26,363 nt of DNA from DAIDKA01 sp036489445 (GCA_036489445.1 DASXFV010000007.1:1-26363), one strand, 5' to 3'; counted from the first letter of the stretch, positions 7,575 to 16,258 are shown. Notes: generated by a model from the sequence alone, not told the origin. Program-made: numbers and translations.

Positions 7575-10500
7575 CGGCGGACACCTTGCGGTTGCGCTGG
7601 GTCTCGCGGTGGCGCTCGACCAGCGGCGCTATGGCATCCAGCAGTTGCGCCTCCTGGTAGGGTTTTCCCAGGTAATCATCCACGCCCAGTTCGATAGCGC
7701 GGGCGCGATGCTTTTCGCCCACACGCGAGGTGATCATGATGATGGGTACATCGCGCAGGCGCGGATCGTTGCGGACATGAGCGGCGACTTCGTAGCCGTC
7801 CATGCGCGGCATTTCGATGTCCAGCAGGATGATGTCCGGGACATTGTCCTGCAGCAGCGTAATCGCATCCATGCCATCGCGGGCCGTGAGCACCCGCATG
7901 CCGTTGCGTTCCAGCAGGCGCTGGGTCACGCGGCGCACCGTGATGGAATCGTCGACCACCATGGCGAAGGTACGACGGTCGCCCTTCTCGCGCAGCGGCT
8001 GCGAGGAAAAGCGCGAGCGCCATTCGCTGCGCACCAGGGCGCCGATATCCAGGATGATGACAATGCGCCCATCGCCCAGGATGGTGGCGCCGGAGATGCC
8101 GCGGATGCTCGAGACCTGCGGCCCGACTGATTTGACCACGATCTCGCGGCTGCCGATGAGTTCATCGGCGACCAGGCCGGTTGAATGCTCCCCGGCACGT
8201 ACCAGCACGACTGGCACCGTCACATCGCCTTCGGGCAGCGCTGAGGGCTCCAGTCCCACGAATGCGGCGAGATGTTGGAAGCGGTATTTCTGGCCCCCCT
8301 GCTCAAAGGTCGCCGATTCACGGCCCAGATGGGCGGAGACATCCGCCTTGGACAGGCGCAGCACGCCTTCCACGGTGGGCAGTGGCAGCGCGTAATACTC
8401 ATCCCCCGTGCGCACCACCAGCGCATGACTGATCGCCAGCGTGAACGGCAGGCGCACGGTGAAGGTGGTGCCCTGCCCGGAATGGGTCTCCATGTTCAAT
8501 GAGCCACCGAGACGTTTGATTTCGGTGGCCACCACATCCATGCCGACGCCGCGACCGGCCTGCTGTGTCACCGCTCCGGCGGTGGAGAATCCCGGCTCCA
8601 GAATCAGCTGCATGGCATCCTCATCCGAAAGCGACTGGCCGGGTTGGATCAGACCCAGCGCCAAGCCCTTGTCGCGGATGGCATTGAGCTTCATGCCCGC
8701 ACCGTCATCGCTCACCTTCACCATGACCTCGGCGCCCTCGCGCTGCAGGTCCAGGTGAATGGTCCCCGATTCGCTCTTGCCGTGCGCCACCCGCTCCTCG
8801 GGCGTTTCAATACCGTGGACCACAGCGTTACGCAGCATGTGCTCGAAGGGCGGCAACATCCGCTCCAGCACCTGCCGGTCCAGTTCGCCCGAGGCACCGC
8901 TGACGATCAGCTCGGCACGCTTGCCGCTATCGGCGGCGGCCTGCCGCACGATGCGCGACAGGCGCTGCACATGGCGCTGGAACGGCACCATGCGCGTGCG
9001 CATCAGGCCGTTCTGTAGCTCGGTGACGGTACGCGCCTGCTGCTGCAGCAGGTTCTGCGTCTCCTGTACCAGGCTCTCCAGCAGTTGCTGGATGCTGGCC
9101 ACGTCGCTGGCGGTCTCCGCCAGGCCGCGCGAGAACTGCTGGATGGCCGAATATCGGTCCAGCTCCAGCGGATCAAATTCGGCGCGATGCCCGGTTTCCT
9201 CTTCGTGACCGTGGAGGATCTGTTTTTCGGTTTCGATTTCCAGCTTGCGCTGCTGCTCCTTCAGCCGCGTGACGGTGCGCGACAGCTCCCCGAGGTTGAA
9301 TTCGATCGAGCCCATCTGCTGTTCCAGGCGGGCACGCGAGATGCTCACCTCGCCGGAAACATTCAGCAGCTGATCCAGGAGGTCGGCATCGACACGCGCC
9401 ATCTCCGGGCGGTCGCTGTGCGCTACCGGCTCGCGGCCAGGCGGTACCGGCAGTGCCGCAGCGGGCTCGGGCGCCGATTCCGTCATCATGGGCAGTGCGG
9501 CCGACCCGGGTCCCGGCACATCCTGCGGCGTGGTGGTAATGCTGCCGTCGAAGGCCGACTCGGTCAGCATCTGGAAACTGGTGGTGGGCACCGCGGGCGC
9601 CTGAGGCAACTCCGGCGACTGGGGCACCTCGGGGGTCTTGGGGGTATCGGGAACCTCAGGCGGGGTCTGCGGCACCTGCGGCGTTTCCGGTACCGCGGGC
9701 ACCTCGGGCGGCGTCTGCGGCACTTGCGGCGTCTCGGCTGCGGCGTCCTGCCCGGGATTCAACGAGGCGCGGATGCGTTCGAGGAGGTCACGGGCCTGAG
9801 CCACACCACGCCCCGCGGCGACGCTGTCACGCATGCGCGCCAGCTCATCAACGCTGGCCTGCAGGACATCAAAGTCCGCCGGGCTGGGGGGTACGCCGCC
9901 AAAATCAATGAAGTTCACCAGTGACTCGAGTTCATGGCTCAAATCACCCATGGCGGTGATGCCGGCCATGCGGGCGCCGCCCTTCAGGGTGTGCAACGGG
10001 CGCTTCAGGGCTGCGGCTCGTTCGGTATTCCCGGGGTCGGTGCGCCACGCCGCCAGCTGCGTCTCACACACTTCCAGCAGCTCGGTGGCCTCTTCGGTGA
10101 AGATGCTGGCCACGTCCGGATCGAAATCAGCAACCGGCTCCTCCTGAGCGGGCACTTCAGGCGGCAGGTCAATCTGCGCGTCCGTTGCCGGACCCTCCGC
10201 CTCGGGAGGCGCGATCGACTCCGTCTCGCGGATGATTTCCGCGGATGGCAGCTCAACATCCAGCGCCTGTGGCAGCTGCGTCAGCTCGTGCGAGGTCGGC
10301 TGCTCCTCGGCCACGTTGTCCAGCGCGGAGGCCAGATGCTCCGGGTCATGGTCGGCCTCGGGGGCGGCCAGTTCCTGCGCCGTCAGCGGCGATGCGACCA
10401 TCGTTTCAGCGGCGGCGTCGCTGGCGGCTTGGCTGCCCGCGGCGACCTCGGCGGCCGTGCCAATGGGCTGCGAGCGCGCGTTGCGACGCTCGACCTCGAC

Positions 10501-13362
10501 GCTGTCAGTCACGCGCCGGTCCAATTCCTTCTCAGCGTCCGCGAGTCTCTCCAGCAGGCGTCCATGAGCCACGAAATAGCCCGTCGACTCATCCAGGTAC
10601 GACGCCACGGACTCCATGGCGCTCATGCAATCCTCGAGCACCGTCAGGTCCGAGCTGGTCAGTCCGACGCCGCTCTCAAAGGATTTGCGCAACCAGTGAT
10701 CCAGCGGCTGCGCGAGCCGGATGCCGTGGCGCGCTTGCGCCATGGTCGAACTCCCGGACAGCGTATGGCAGGCGCGATACACCGCCTCAGTCAGCAGGTG
10801 CGGCGCGGGTCGCTGCGCTTCGCGGCGCAGGTAGTCGCGAACCGTGGCCACATGGGCGTTGGTCTCGCGCATGTAGATGTCACGCAGCACATCGTCCTGC
10901 GGGGCCGGCGCAGCCGCCTCATTCAGCGCCACCAGCGGTTCCGGCTCGGGCGCTGGTGCGGCTGTCTCCTCCGCAGCCAACTCGGGCACCGCCATGAATT
11001 CCGGTCCCGTCGCGTCTTCCACGGGCGGTGCACCGTCCAGGTAGGGCATGCCACCTTGCAGAATCTGGGTCGCCACCGGTGGCATCAGCGGCTGTTGTAC
11101 GGTCAGCGTGCCGTCGGCGCCCTCGCGCGCGGCGGCCAGGGCATGCGCCCGCGCCATCAGGGCCTTGGCGTCAAATTTGATCGGCGTGCCGTGTTCCAGC
11201 GCATCCACCAGCTGCGGCAGGACGGTCACGGCCTCGTGCAGCGTCGCGGCGATGGGTGGTGAACGGGTCAGCGTGTTGTCCAGCAGCCGGTTCAACAGGT
11301 TCTCGCAGGCCCAGGCGAATTCGCCCAGATCCCGCGCACCCACCATGCGACCGCTGCCCTTGAGGGTGTGCATCGATCGGCGCACGTTCTGCAGCGCAGA
11401 CAGTTCGAGGGGGTTTTGTTCCCAGACCGGAAAATAGGTCGCGATCCGCGCCAGCTCCTCGCGCGCTTCCTCGACAAAGAGTTTCAGCAGTTCCGGATCC
11501 GCGTGCCCGGGTGCCGTGGGTACTTCCGTGGCCAGCAACGGCGCTGTGGCGCCCACGTCCTGCACGGTGCCGGCCTGCCGCGCCTTGATCGCGGCGGCTC
11601 CACCCGCGAGCTGGACCGTCTGCGCAAATGAACTGTGTTCCAGCGGCGGCACGGTCGGTACCGTGACGGGCGGCTCGGCCTCGAAGGCCTCCAGGCAGGC
11701 CTGGGCATTGTCGAGCATGTACCACGGGTCGCTGCGTCCGGCCTGCAGCGTCTCCATGTAGTACTCGAGGCTGACAATGGCATCGGCCAGGCGATCCAGT
11801 CGGCCACCGGCGAGCGCGGCGGCCCCGCCGGGCTGCATCAGCGGGCTCAGGCGGCTATGGATGTTCTCCACCAGTTCCACGGCACGTGACTTGCCCAGCA
11901 TCAACAGGCCGGCCTTCAGTCCGCGCATCAATTCCGGCCAGGCATCCAGTCCCGCGGTGTCCAGCGTCCCGCCGACACTCTGCGCGATGGATTCCTTCAA
12001 CCGCGCCAGATTCAAAATGCACTCCCGCAGCACGGCCGACTGCACCTGCTGGAAGTCGGCATCGGTGGAATCCGCCGATTCGGGCAGTCTGGCCCGCGGC
12101 AGGATCATGCCCACCAGGCGGCCGTCGAGCTTGTCTTCGACCCCGATCAGCGTCGCTGCGATATCCACCAGTAACGAATGCTCCGGTTGCAGCGTGCCCG
12201 CGACGATCTTTTCCAGACGCTCCGTCTCACCTTGCACACTGGCGCGCAGTTCTCCCAAGCCCAGCACACCCAGCGTGTCGCCGATCTTGTGCAGCATCTG
12301 CACCTGCGGGGCCAGGCCCTGCGGCTGGCCGGACCCACGGCGCACGAAGATATCCAGCACATCCTTGACCTTGCCCAGGTCCTCGCGGATCGCGGCGGCC
12401 ACCGTCTGCATGAGCTTGACGCTGGGAGCGGACAGACTCTCGCGCTCCTGATCCACCGCATCGTCCACGGGCAGCAGCTCATTCAGACGGAACGAGGCAC
12501 GCACTGCGGTGACCCGCGGGCCGGCGGACTCCGCACGTCCCACGTAGTAGAGGAGATTGTTGAGCAGATCAACCGCCGGGCTTTGCGCGTAGCGCACCTC
12601 GGTCTGCTCATAAAGACGTTTGATTTCCCGGTCAGCCAGTCCCAGCAGGCGCTTGATGGACACACCGCCGGACAGGCCATGCTCCTGCAGCGCCTCGATG
12701 ACGGCGCCGATCACCCACCACAGCTGGAACACCGGTTGGCGCGAGGCCACCTGCTCGAGCTTGTGGGCCACCTCCGCCAGCATGGCGAGGTTCTGCTCCG
12801 GCCGCGTGCCCCGGATCCAGCCCACCAGGCCCAACTGAAACCGCGGGCGCAGCCGTCGTCCCCACTGTTCGATGGTCAGTGGCGCCTCGCCAGCCACCAG
12901 GGCTGCGGGCTGGGCCTGACGGTCGGACTTCAGGTTCAGCAGCAGCAGCGTGCCTTCGGACAGCAGCGAGCTGCCACGCACGGCACGCAGATCGTTCAAC
13001 AGCGGCAGCAGGATCAGCGCGAGATCGCGCCCGCCGGCCAACACCCGTTCCAGGTAGCTTGGCAGCTGCACCATGGAGCGCATCAGCGCATCCAGGCTCT
13101 CCGCCTGGTTCTTCTGCTCTCCGGCAGTGGCCACAAGGTAGGCGGCGACCTGCTCCATCTCCTCGGCCAGCAGCGCGGCGCCGTAGATTTCCAGCACCTT
13201 GAGCACGCCCTGCACCTGATGCAGCTCGGCGGCCGTGCGGTTCAGCAGTGAGACATTGTCCGGCTGCTCAACATAGTTCTCCAGCGCAGTACGCGCCTCA
13301 CCGAGGGTGACATTCAGCTCGCGGCCGACATGTTCAAAACTTTGGATTGCGACTTCAGTCAT
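7567..13362 (-). CDS. chpA: Hybrid CheA-type histidine kinase of the type IV pilus chemosensory system
   Basis: Large cytosolic kinase (1931 residues) that phosphorylates PilG and PilH. N-terminal Hpt-like region: His48 in ELHQVQGVLKV followed by GAALLAEEMEQV as in Pseudomonas ChpA, and a possible degenerate site at His358 (LHKIGDTLGVLG). Clear Hpt sites follow at His665 (HTLKGSGRM), His866 (HTLSGSSTM, lysine replaced by serine) and His1124 (HTLKGGARM). A proline-rich repeat linker covers about 1210-1259. The CheA core follows: dimerisation from about 1321, N-box H1508-x-x-x-N in EHMLRNAVVHG, DDGAGM and GRGVGMDVV ATP-binding boxes (the latter near 1600), a CheW-like domain about 1640-1770, and a receiver with phospho-Asp1848 in LLDIEMPRMDG and the later GKPY lysine. 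P. aeruginosa ChpA is longer (about 2470), so this one has fewer phosphotransfer domains. The start is 21 bases after pilJ. Confidence 0.97.
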   Translation of the reverse strand: MTEVAIQSFEHVGRELNVTLGEARTALENYVEQPDNVSLLNRTAAELHQVQGVLKVLEIYGAALLAEEMEQVAAYLVATAGEQKNQAESLDALMRSMVQLPSYLERVLAGGRDLALILLPLLNDLRAVRGSSLLSEGTLLLLNLKSDRQAQPAALVAGEAPLTIEQWGRRLRPRFQLGLVGWIRGTRPEQNLAMLAEVAHKLEQVASRQPVFQLWWVIGAVIEALQEHGLSGGVSIKRLLGLADREIKRLYEQTEVRYAQSPAVDLLNNLLYYVGRAESAGPRVTAVRASFRLNELLPVDDAVDQERESLSAPSVKLMQTVAAAIREDLGKVKDVLDIFVRRGSGQPQGLAPQVQMLHKIGDTLGVLGLGELRASVQGETERLEKIVAGTLQPEHSLLVDIAATLIGVEDKLDGRLVGMILPRARLPESADSTDADFQQVQSAVLRECILNLARLKESIAQSVGGTLDTAGLDAWPELMRGLKAGLLMLGKSRAVELVENIHSRLSPLMQPGGAAALAGGRLDRLADAIVSLEYYMETLQAGRSDPWYMLDNAQACLEAFEAEPPVTVPTVPPLEHSSFAQTVQLAGGAAAIKARQAGTVQDVGATAPLLATEVPTAPGHADPELLKLFVEEAREELARIATYFPVWEQNPLELSALQNVRRSMHTLKGSGRMVGARDLGEFAWACENLLNRLLDNTLTRSPPIAATLHEAVTVLPQLVDALEHGTPIKFDAKALMARAHALAAAREGADGTLTVQQPLMPPVATQILQGGMPYLDGAPPVEDATGPEFMAVPELAAEETAAPAPEPEPLVALNEAAAPAPQDDVLRDIYMRETNAHVATVRDYLRREAQRPAPHLLTEAVYRACHTLSGSSTMAQARHGIRLAQPLDHWLRKSFESGVGLTSSDLTVLEDCMSAMESVASYLDESTGYFVAHGRLLERLADAEKELDRRVTDSVEVERRNARSQPIGTAAEVAAGSQAASDAAAETMVASPLTAQELAAPEADHDPEHLASALDNVAEEQPTSHELTQLPQALDVELPSAEIIRETESIAPPEAEGPATDAQIDLPPEVPAQEEPVADFDPDVASIFTEEATELLEVCETQLAAWRTDPGNTERAAALKRPLHTLKGGARMAGITAMGDLSHELESLVNFIDFGGVPPSPADFDVLQASVDELARMRDSVAAGRGVAQARDLLERIRASLNPGQDAAAETPQVPQTPPEVPAVPETPQVPQTPPEVPDTPKTPEVPQSPELPQAPAVPTTSFQMLTESAFDGSITTTPQDVPGPGSAALPMMTESAPEPAAALPVPPGREPVAHSDRPEMARVDADLLDQLLNVSGEVSISRARLEQQMGSIEFNLGELSRTVTRLKEQQRKLEIETEKQILHGHEEETGHRAEFDPLELDRYSAIQQFSRGLAETASDVASIQQLLESLVQETQNLLQQQARTVTELQNGLMRTRMVPFQRHVQRLSRIVRQAAADSGKRAELIVSGASGELDRQVLERMLPPFEHMLRNAVVHGIETPEERVAHGKSESGTIHLDLQREGAEVMVKVSDDGAGMKLNAIRDKGLALGLIQPGQSLSDEDAMQLILEPGFSTAGAVTQQAGRGVGMDVVATEIKRLGGSLNMETHSGQGTTFTVRLPFTLAISHALVVRTGDEYYALPLPTVEGVLRLSKADVSAHLGRESATFEQGGQKYRFQHLAAFVGLEPSALPEGDVTVPVVLVRAGEHSTGLVADELIGSREIVVKSVGPQVSSIRGISGATILGDGRIVIILDIGALVRSEWRSRFSSQPLREKGDRRTFAMVVDDSITVRRVTQRLLERNGMRVLTARDGMDAITLLQDNVPDIILLDIEMPRMDGYEVAAHVRNDPRLRDVPIIMITSRVGEKHRARAIELGVDDYLGKPYQEAQLLDAIAPLVERHRETQRNRKVSADG
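9587..9735 (-). repeat. Proline-rich tandem repeat in the ChpA linker
   Basis: Inside chpA, residues about 1210-1259 are built from TPQVPQTPPEVP and related P-x-x-P units. The DNA repeats with a 48-base period: 9653-9690 and 9701-9737 are near-identical. It lies between the Hpt at His1124 and the dimerisation domain, so it is probably a stiff, length-variable linker. Confidence 0.8.
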
Positions 13363-13383
13363 TCGCCGTGCTCATCGCGGCCA

Positions 13384-14715
13384 TCAGCTGCCCCGAACGG
13401 CCACAGCCGGGCGCACGCCAGTGGTGGTGCGCGGATCCTCCGGGCGCTGGAAGGTGCCGGTACTGCCTGGCGCAAGCGCGCCCGGGAGCCTGAAGCCCGC
13501 GGCGGACTTGCGCAGTCCGGCCGACAGTTCCGCCAGTTTGGCGATGGCCACCGACGTGGCGCTGGTTGAATCGGCCGTCTGGGCGCTGATCTCCTTGAGC
13601 ACCTGCATATTGCGGGCGATGTTCTGCACCGCGCCGGACTGCTGGCGGGAACTGGCTGAAATGTTCTGCACCAGGCTCGCGATCTGGTTGGACACCTGCT
13701 CGATTTCTTCGAGCGCCGCGCCGGCGTTCTCGGCCAGCAGCGCACCGCCCACCACATCGGTGGTGCTGCGCTCCATGGACACCACGGCCTCGTTGGTGTC
13801 GGTCTGGATCGTGCGCACCAGCACTTCGATCTGCTTGGTGGCGGTGGCAGCGCGTTCGGCCAGACGCTGTACCTCATCGGCCACGACCGCGAAGCCGCGG
13901 CCCGCCTCCCCGGCCATCGAGGCCTGGATGGAGGCATTCAGGGCCAGAATATTGGTCTGTTCCGCGATATCGTTGATGAGTTCGACGATATTGCCGATTT
14001 CCTGGGAGCTTTCCCCCAGTCGCTTGATGCGCTTGGACGTGTCCTGGATCGTCTCGCGGATGGCGTTCATGCCGTCGATGGTGCGCCGCACCGCCTCCCC
14101 GCCCTTGTGGGCCACGTCCACCGAATGGCGTGCCACATCGGCGGCGCGTTCGGCATTGCCGGACACCTCTTCAGTGGCAGCTGCCACGTGACCGGCCGTC
14201 TCGGTGGCGGCGGCAATCTGCTTGGATTGGGCGCCGCTGGCTTTGGCCAGATGCTGCGCCAGTGCCTGGGTCTGGCGGGCCGCCCCATCCAGGGAGATGG
14301 CCGAACTGTTGATGGTCGTTACCAGGCCGCGCAAGGCATCGACGGCATAGTTGATGGAATCGGCGATGGCCCCGGTGATGTCTTCCGTCACCGTCGCCTG
14401 TACCGTAAGGTCGCCATCAGCCAGGCTGGACAGCTCATCCAGGAGTCGCAGGATGGCCTGCTGGTTACGCTCACTCTCGCGTCGCTGGGTGTCCACCGCA
14501 TGGCTCTGGATCTGGGCCAGGTCGCGGACACGGCGCAGCCGTAGCCCCAGCAGCACCAGCACCGCCGTGGCCGCCACTGCAAATCCGACGGGTATTGCCG
14601 CCGTCTGCAGATTGGTTCGGATCAGGGCAACGGCCGCGCCAATGAGCACCAGGAATGCTGCCAGTGCCACCAGCAGTTCCGGCTTGCCCGAAGTTTCGTT
14701 GCTACCGCCCGCCAT
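13384..14715 (-). CDS. pilJ: PilJ-type methyl-accepting chemotaxis protein lacking a periplasmic sensor domain
   Basis: Inner-membrane chemoreceptor that controls ChpA kinase activity through PilI and ChpC. The 443-residue protein has two hydrophobic segments at about 14-32 and 40-58 joined by a loop of only about 7 residues, then a HAMP-like region (about 60-125) and a long coiled-coil signalling domain. The tip, IAEQTNILALNASIQASMAG followed by EAGRGFAVVADEVQRLAER (about 250-290), carries the PilJ-specific IQASMAG instead of the usual IEAARAG. Pseudomonas PilJ has about 680 residues and a large periplasmic part, which is missing here. The ATG at 14715 overlaps the pilI stop as TGATG; a GTG at 14718 is also possible. 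The C-terminus has no CheR-docking pentapeptide. Identity rests on the tip sequence and operon position. Confidence 0.9.
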   Translation of the reverse strand: MAGGSNETSGKPELLVALAAFLVLIGAAVALIRTNLQTAAIPVGFAVAATAVLVLLGLRLRRVRDLAQIQSHAVDTQRRESERNQQAILRLLDELSSLADGDLTVQATVTEDITGAIADSINYAVDALRGLVTTINSSAISLDGAARQTQALAQHLAKASGAQSKQIAAATETAGHVAAATEEVSGNAERAADVARHSVDVAHKGGEAVRRTIDGMNAIRETIQDTSKRIKRLGESSQEIGNIVELINDIAEQTNILALNASIQASMAGEAGRGFAVVADEVQRLAERAATATKQIEVLVRTIQTDTNEAVVSMERSTTDVVGGALLAENAGAALEEIEQVSNQIASLVQNISASSRQQSGAVQNIARNMQVLKEISAQTADSTSATSVAIAKLAELSAGLRKSAAGFRLPGALAPGSTGTFQRPEDPRTTTGVRPAVAVRGS

Positions 14716-15275
14716 CACGCTGCCGCCTCAGCGAACGCCTGACTTTCCAGGATCGTGCGCAGACTCAACACCGGCCACTGCTCCTGGCCACGCCGGAAGC
14801 ACCCGGCCAGATAACGCTCGCAACGCGCCACCATTGGCGGCACGTCGCCGGAAAACTCGGTTTCGGCGAAGCGCCGGAACCCCAGGACCTCGTCCACCAG
14901 CAGTCCGGCGGGAATCTCGCGGTGGTTGACCACCACGATGCGTGTGTTGCGCGACAGCACCGCGATGCCACTGCCAATGAACTGCTTCATATCGATGATC
15001 GGCAGCAGCTGGCCGCGCACATTGGCCAGCCCTCGCACCCAGGCTTTGGCACCGGGCACCCGGGTAATGCTGCCCGGCACGCTCAATACCTCGCGGGTCT
15101 CCTCGCGTGCCGCCAGAAACAGCTCCCCGGCCAGTCGCAGCGCCACACCCACCCATTCACGACCGGCGACCCCATCGTTGCCCTGCTGCGCCGAGACGGC
15201 GCGCCCACGACGCTCGAGCTCCGCCAGTAATTCAAACGGGCGGTCGCGCAGCGACTTGAGTGGTACCTCTTCCAT
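14715..15275 (-). CDS. pilI: CheW-like scaffold protein of the pilus chemosensory system
   Basis: CheW-domain protein of 186 residues expected to couple PilJ to ChpA. After a 40-residue lead (MEEVPLKSLRDRPFELLAELERRG), the CheW domain shows WVGVALRLAGELFLAAREETREVL, the VRGLANVRGQLLPIIDMKQFIG turn and a C-terminal GLLVDEVLGFRRF strand. The lead sequence and the position between pilH and pilJ fit PilI. The gene lies 24 bases downstream of pilH, and its stop codon overlaps the pilJ start, so the genes are surely co-transcribed. Confidence 0.93.
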   Translation of the reverse strand: MEEVPLKSLRDRPFELLAELERRGRAVSAQQGNDGVAGREWVGVALRLAGELFLAAREETREVLSVPGSITRVPGAKAWVRGLANVRGQLLPIIDMKQFIGSGIAVLSRNTRIVVVNHREIPAGLLVDEVLGFRRFAETEFSGDVPPMVARCERYLAGCFRRGQEQWPVLSLRTILESQAFAEAAA

Positions 15276-15299
15276 ATGTCGTCAGTGAGCTGCGGACGC

Positions 15300-15674
15300 C
15301 TAGTGCGCGAGCGTTGCTTGAGCCTTGGCCACCAACTGGTCCGGCGATACCGGCTTCACCATGTAATCAACCGCGCCTTGGCGCAGCCCCCAGATCTTGT
15401 CGGTTTCATGCCCCTTGGATGTGACCATGACGATGGGAATGGTGCGCGTCCTGGGATCATTCACCAAGGTGCGCGTGGCCTGGTAGCCGTTCATGCCCGG
15501 CATCACCACGTCCATGAAAATCAGATCGGGACTCATTTCGCGCGCCAGCCGCACGCCCTCGGCGCCATCGGCGGCCGCAGCCGTACGATAGCCGTGGCGC
15601 TGCAGCGCCTTCTCCATCACATGCAGCTCGGTCGGTGAATCATCGACGATGAGTACCAATGGCATTGCCATCAT
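15300..15674 (-). CDS. pilH: Single-domain response regulator PilH
   Basis: CheY-like receiver of 124 residues, a phospho-acceptor of ChpA; in Pseudomonas it opposes PilG in pilus extension/retraction and cAMP control. The acidic pocket is D11/D12 (LIVDDSPTE), phospho-acceptor D55 (FMDVVMPGMNGYQATR), T85 (MVTSK) and K107 (MVKPVS). The NGYQATR segment, the TDKIWGLRQGAVDYMVKPV stretch and the position directly after pilG are typical of PilH. The ATG at 15674 overlaps the pilG stop (ATGA), and a second ATG follows one codon later. Confidence 0.95.
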   Translation of the reverse strand: MMAMPLVLIVDDSPTELHVMEKALQRHGYRTAAAADGAEGVRLAREMSPDLIFMDVVMPGMNGYQATRTLVNDPRTRTIPIVMVTSKGHETDKIWGLRQGAVDYMVKPVSPDQLVAKAQATLAH

Positions 15675-16063
15675 CTCCCAATGTGCGTTTCGATGGCGCT
15701 GAGCAGCTCATCCTTGGTGAACGGTTTGGTCAGGTAGTGCTCAGAACCCACGATGCGGCCGCGCGCCCGATCGAACAGCCCGTCCTTGGAGGACAGCATG
15801 ATGACCGGAATGGCACGGAAAACCTTGTTGTGCTTGATCAGTGAACAGGTCTGATAGCCGTCAAGACGCGGCATCATGATGTCCACGAAAACGATGTCGG
15901 GCTGGTGATCGGCAATCTTCGCCAGCGCATCGAAGCCATCAATGGCGGTGAAGACTTCGCAGCCCTCCTTGGCCAGCAGGGTCTCAGCCGTACGGCGGAT
16001 GGTCTTGCTGTCATCGATGACCAGTACCTTGAGGCCCTGAAGCTTCGAATTGGTGCCGGACAC
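15671..16063 (-). CDS. pilG: Single-domain response regulator PilG
   Basis: CheY-like receiver that is the main positive output of the Pil-Chp system, acting on pilus extension and cAMP synthesis in Pseudomonas. With the GTG start at 16063 it has 130 residues, close to the 135 of P. aeruginosa. The pocket is D17/D18 (VLVIDDSKTIRRTAE), phospho-acceptor D61 (FVDIMMPRLDGYQTC), S91 (IMLSSKDGLFDRA) and K113 (LTKPFTKDEL); the sequence is almost that of Pseudomonas PilG. The frame stays open to an ATG at 16135, but an AAGGAG lies 8 bases before the GTG and none precedes the ATG. It is the first gene of the operon. Confidence 0.96.
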   Translation of the reverse strand: MSGTNSKLQGLKVLVIDDSKTIRRTAETLLAKEGCEVFTAIDGFDALAKIADHQPDIVFVDIMMPRLDGYQTCSLIKHNKVFRAIPVIMLSSKDGLFDRARGRIVGSEHYLTKPFTKDELLSAIETHIGR

Positions 16064-16071
16064 GCCGAGGA

Positions 16072-16077
16072 CTCCTT
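16072..16077 (-). promoter_or_regulatory. Ribosome binding site that sets the pilG start
   Basis: AAGGAG on the minus strand, 8 bases before the GTG at 16063. It is one of the few strong Shine-Dalgarno sequences in the window and argues against the longer frame from 16135. Confidence 0.7.
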
Positions 16078-16100
16078 CCACCTTAGATTCCCAATGGTCG

Positions 16101-16130
16101 CCTGCCCGAATTGCAGGCCGTTCGGGTTTT
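16101..16130. other. Inverted repeats in the pilG-gshB divergent region
   Basis: CCCGAA (16105-16110) and TTCGGG (16121-16126) can form a 6-bp stem with a 10-base loop, followed on the plus strand by TTTT. An overlapping alternative stem pairs CCTGC (16101-16105) with GCAGG (16113-16117); the two cannot form together. On the plus strand this looks like a weak intrinsic terminator facing gshB. On the minus strand it would lie in or near the 5' leader of the pil-chp message. The role is unknown. Confidence 0.3.
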
Positions 16131-16258
16131 AACATATCGGCACACCCCCTGCTATGGCAGACTCGTCACGATTTTGCACACACCAGCCACTCTTGGGTGT
16201 GCGCCATTCGTGTCTTGCGACGTAACTCCCGGTCTGTGGGGCGTGCGAAACTGGCGAC

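Noticed and set aside
9594..9737. Repeats here considered as a CRISPR or mobile repeat
   Set aside because: They are in frame within chpA, encode a proline-rich linker and have no spacer structure.
9934..11262. A 442-codon open frame on the plus strand inside chpA
   Set aside because: It is antisense to a continuous, domain-rich chpA, and its product is rich in Arg/Gly/His/Gln without any recognisable domain, as expected from GC-rich shadow frames.
12178..13251. A 357-codon plus-strand open frame opposite the chpA start region
   Set aside because: Same reason: antisense to the conserved Hpt region, with no family features and low-complexity composition.
16064..16135. N-terminal extension of pilG from the ATG at 16135
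   Set aside because: No ribosome site precedes this ATG, the 24 extra residues do not resemble PilG, and a strong AAGGAG precedes the GTG at 16063.
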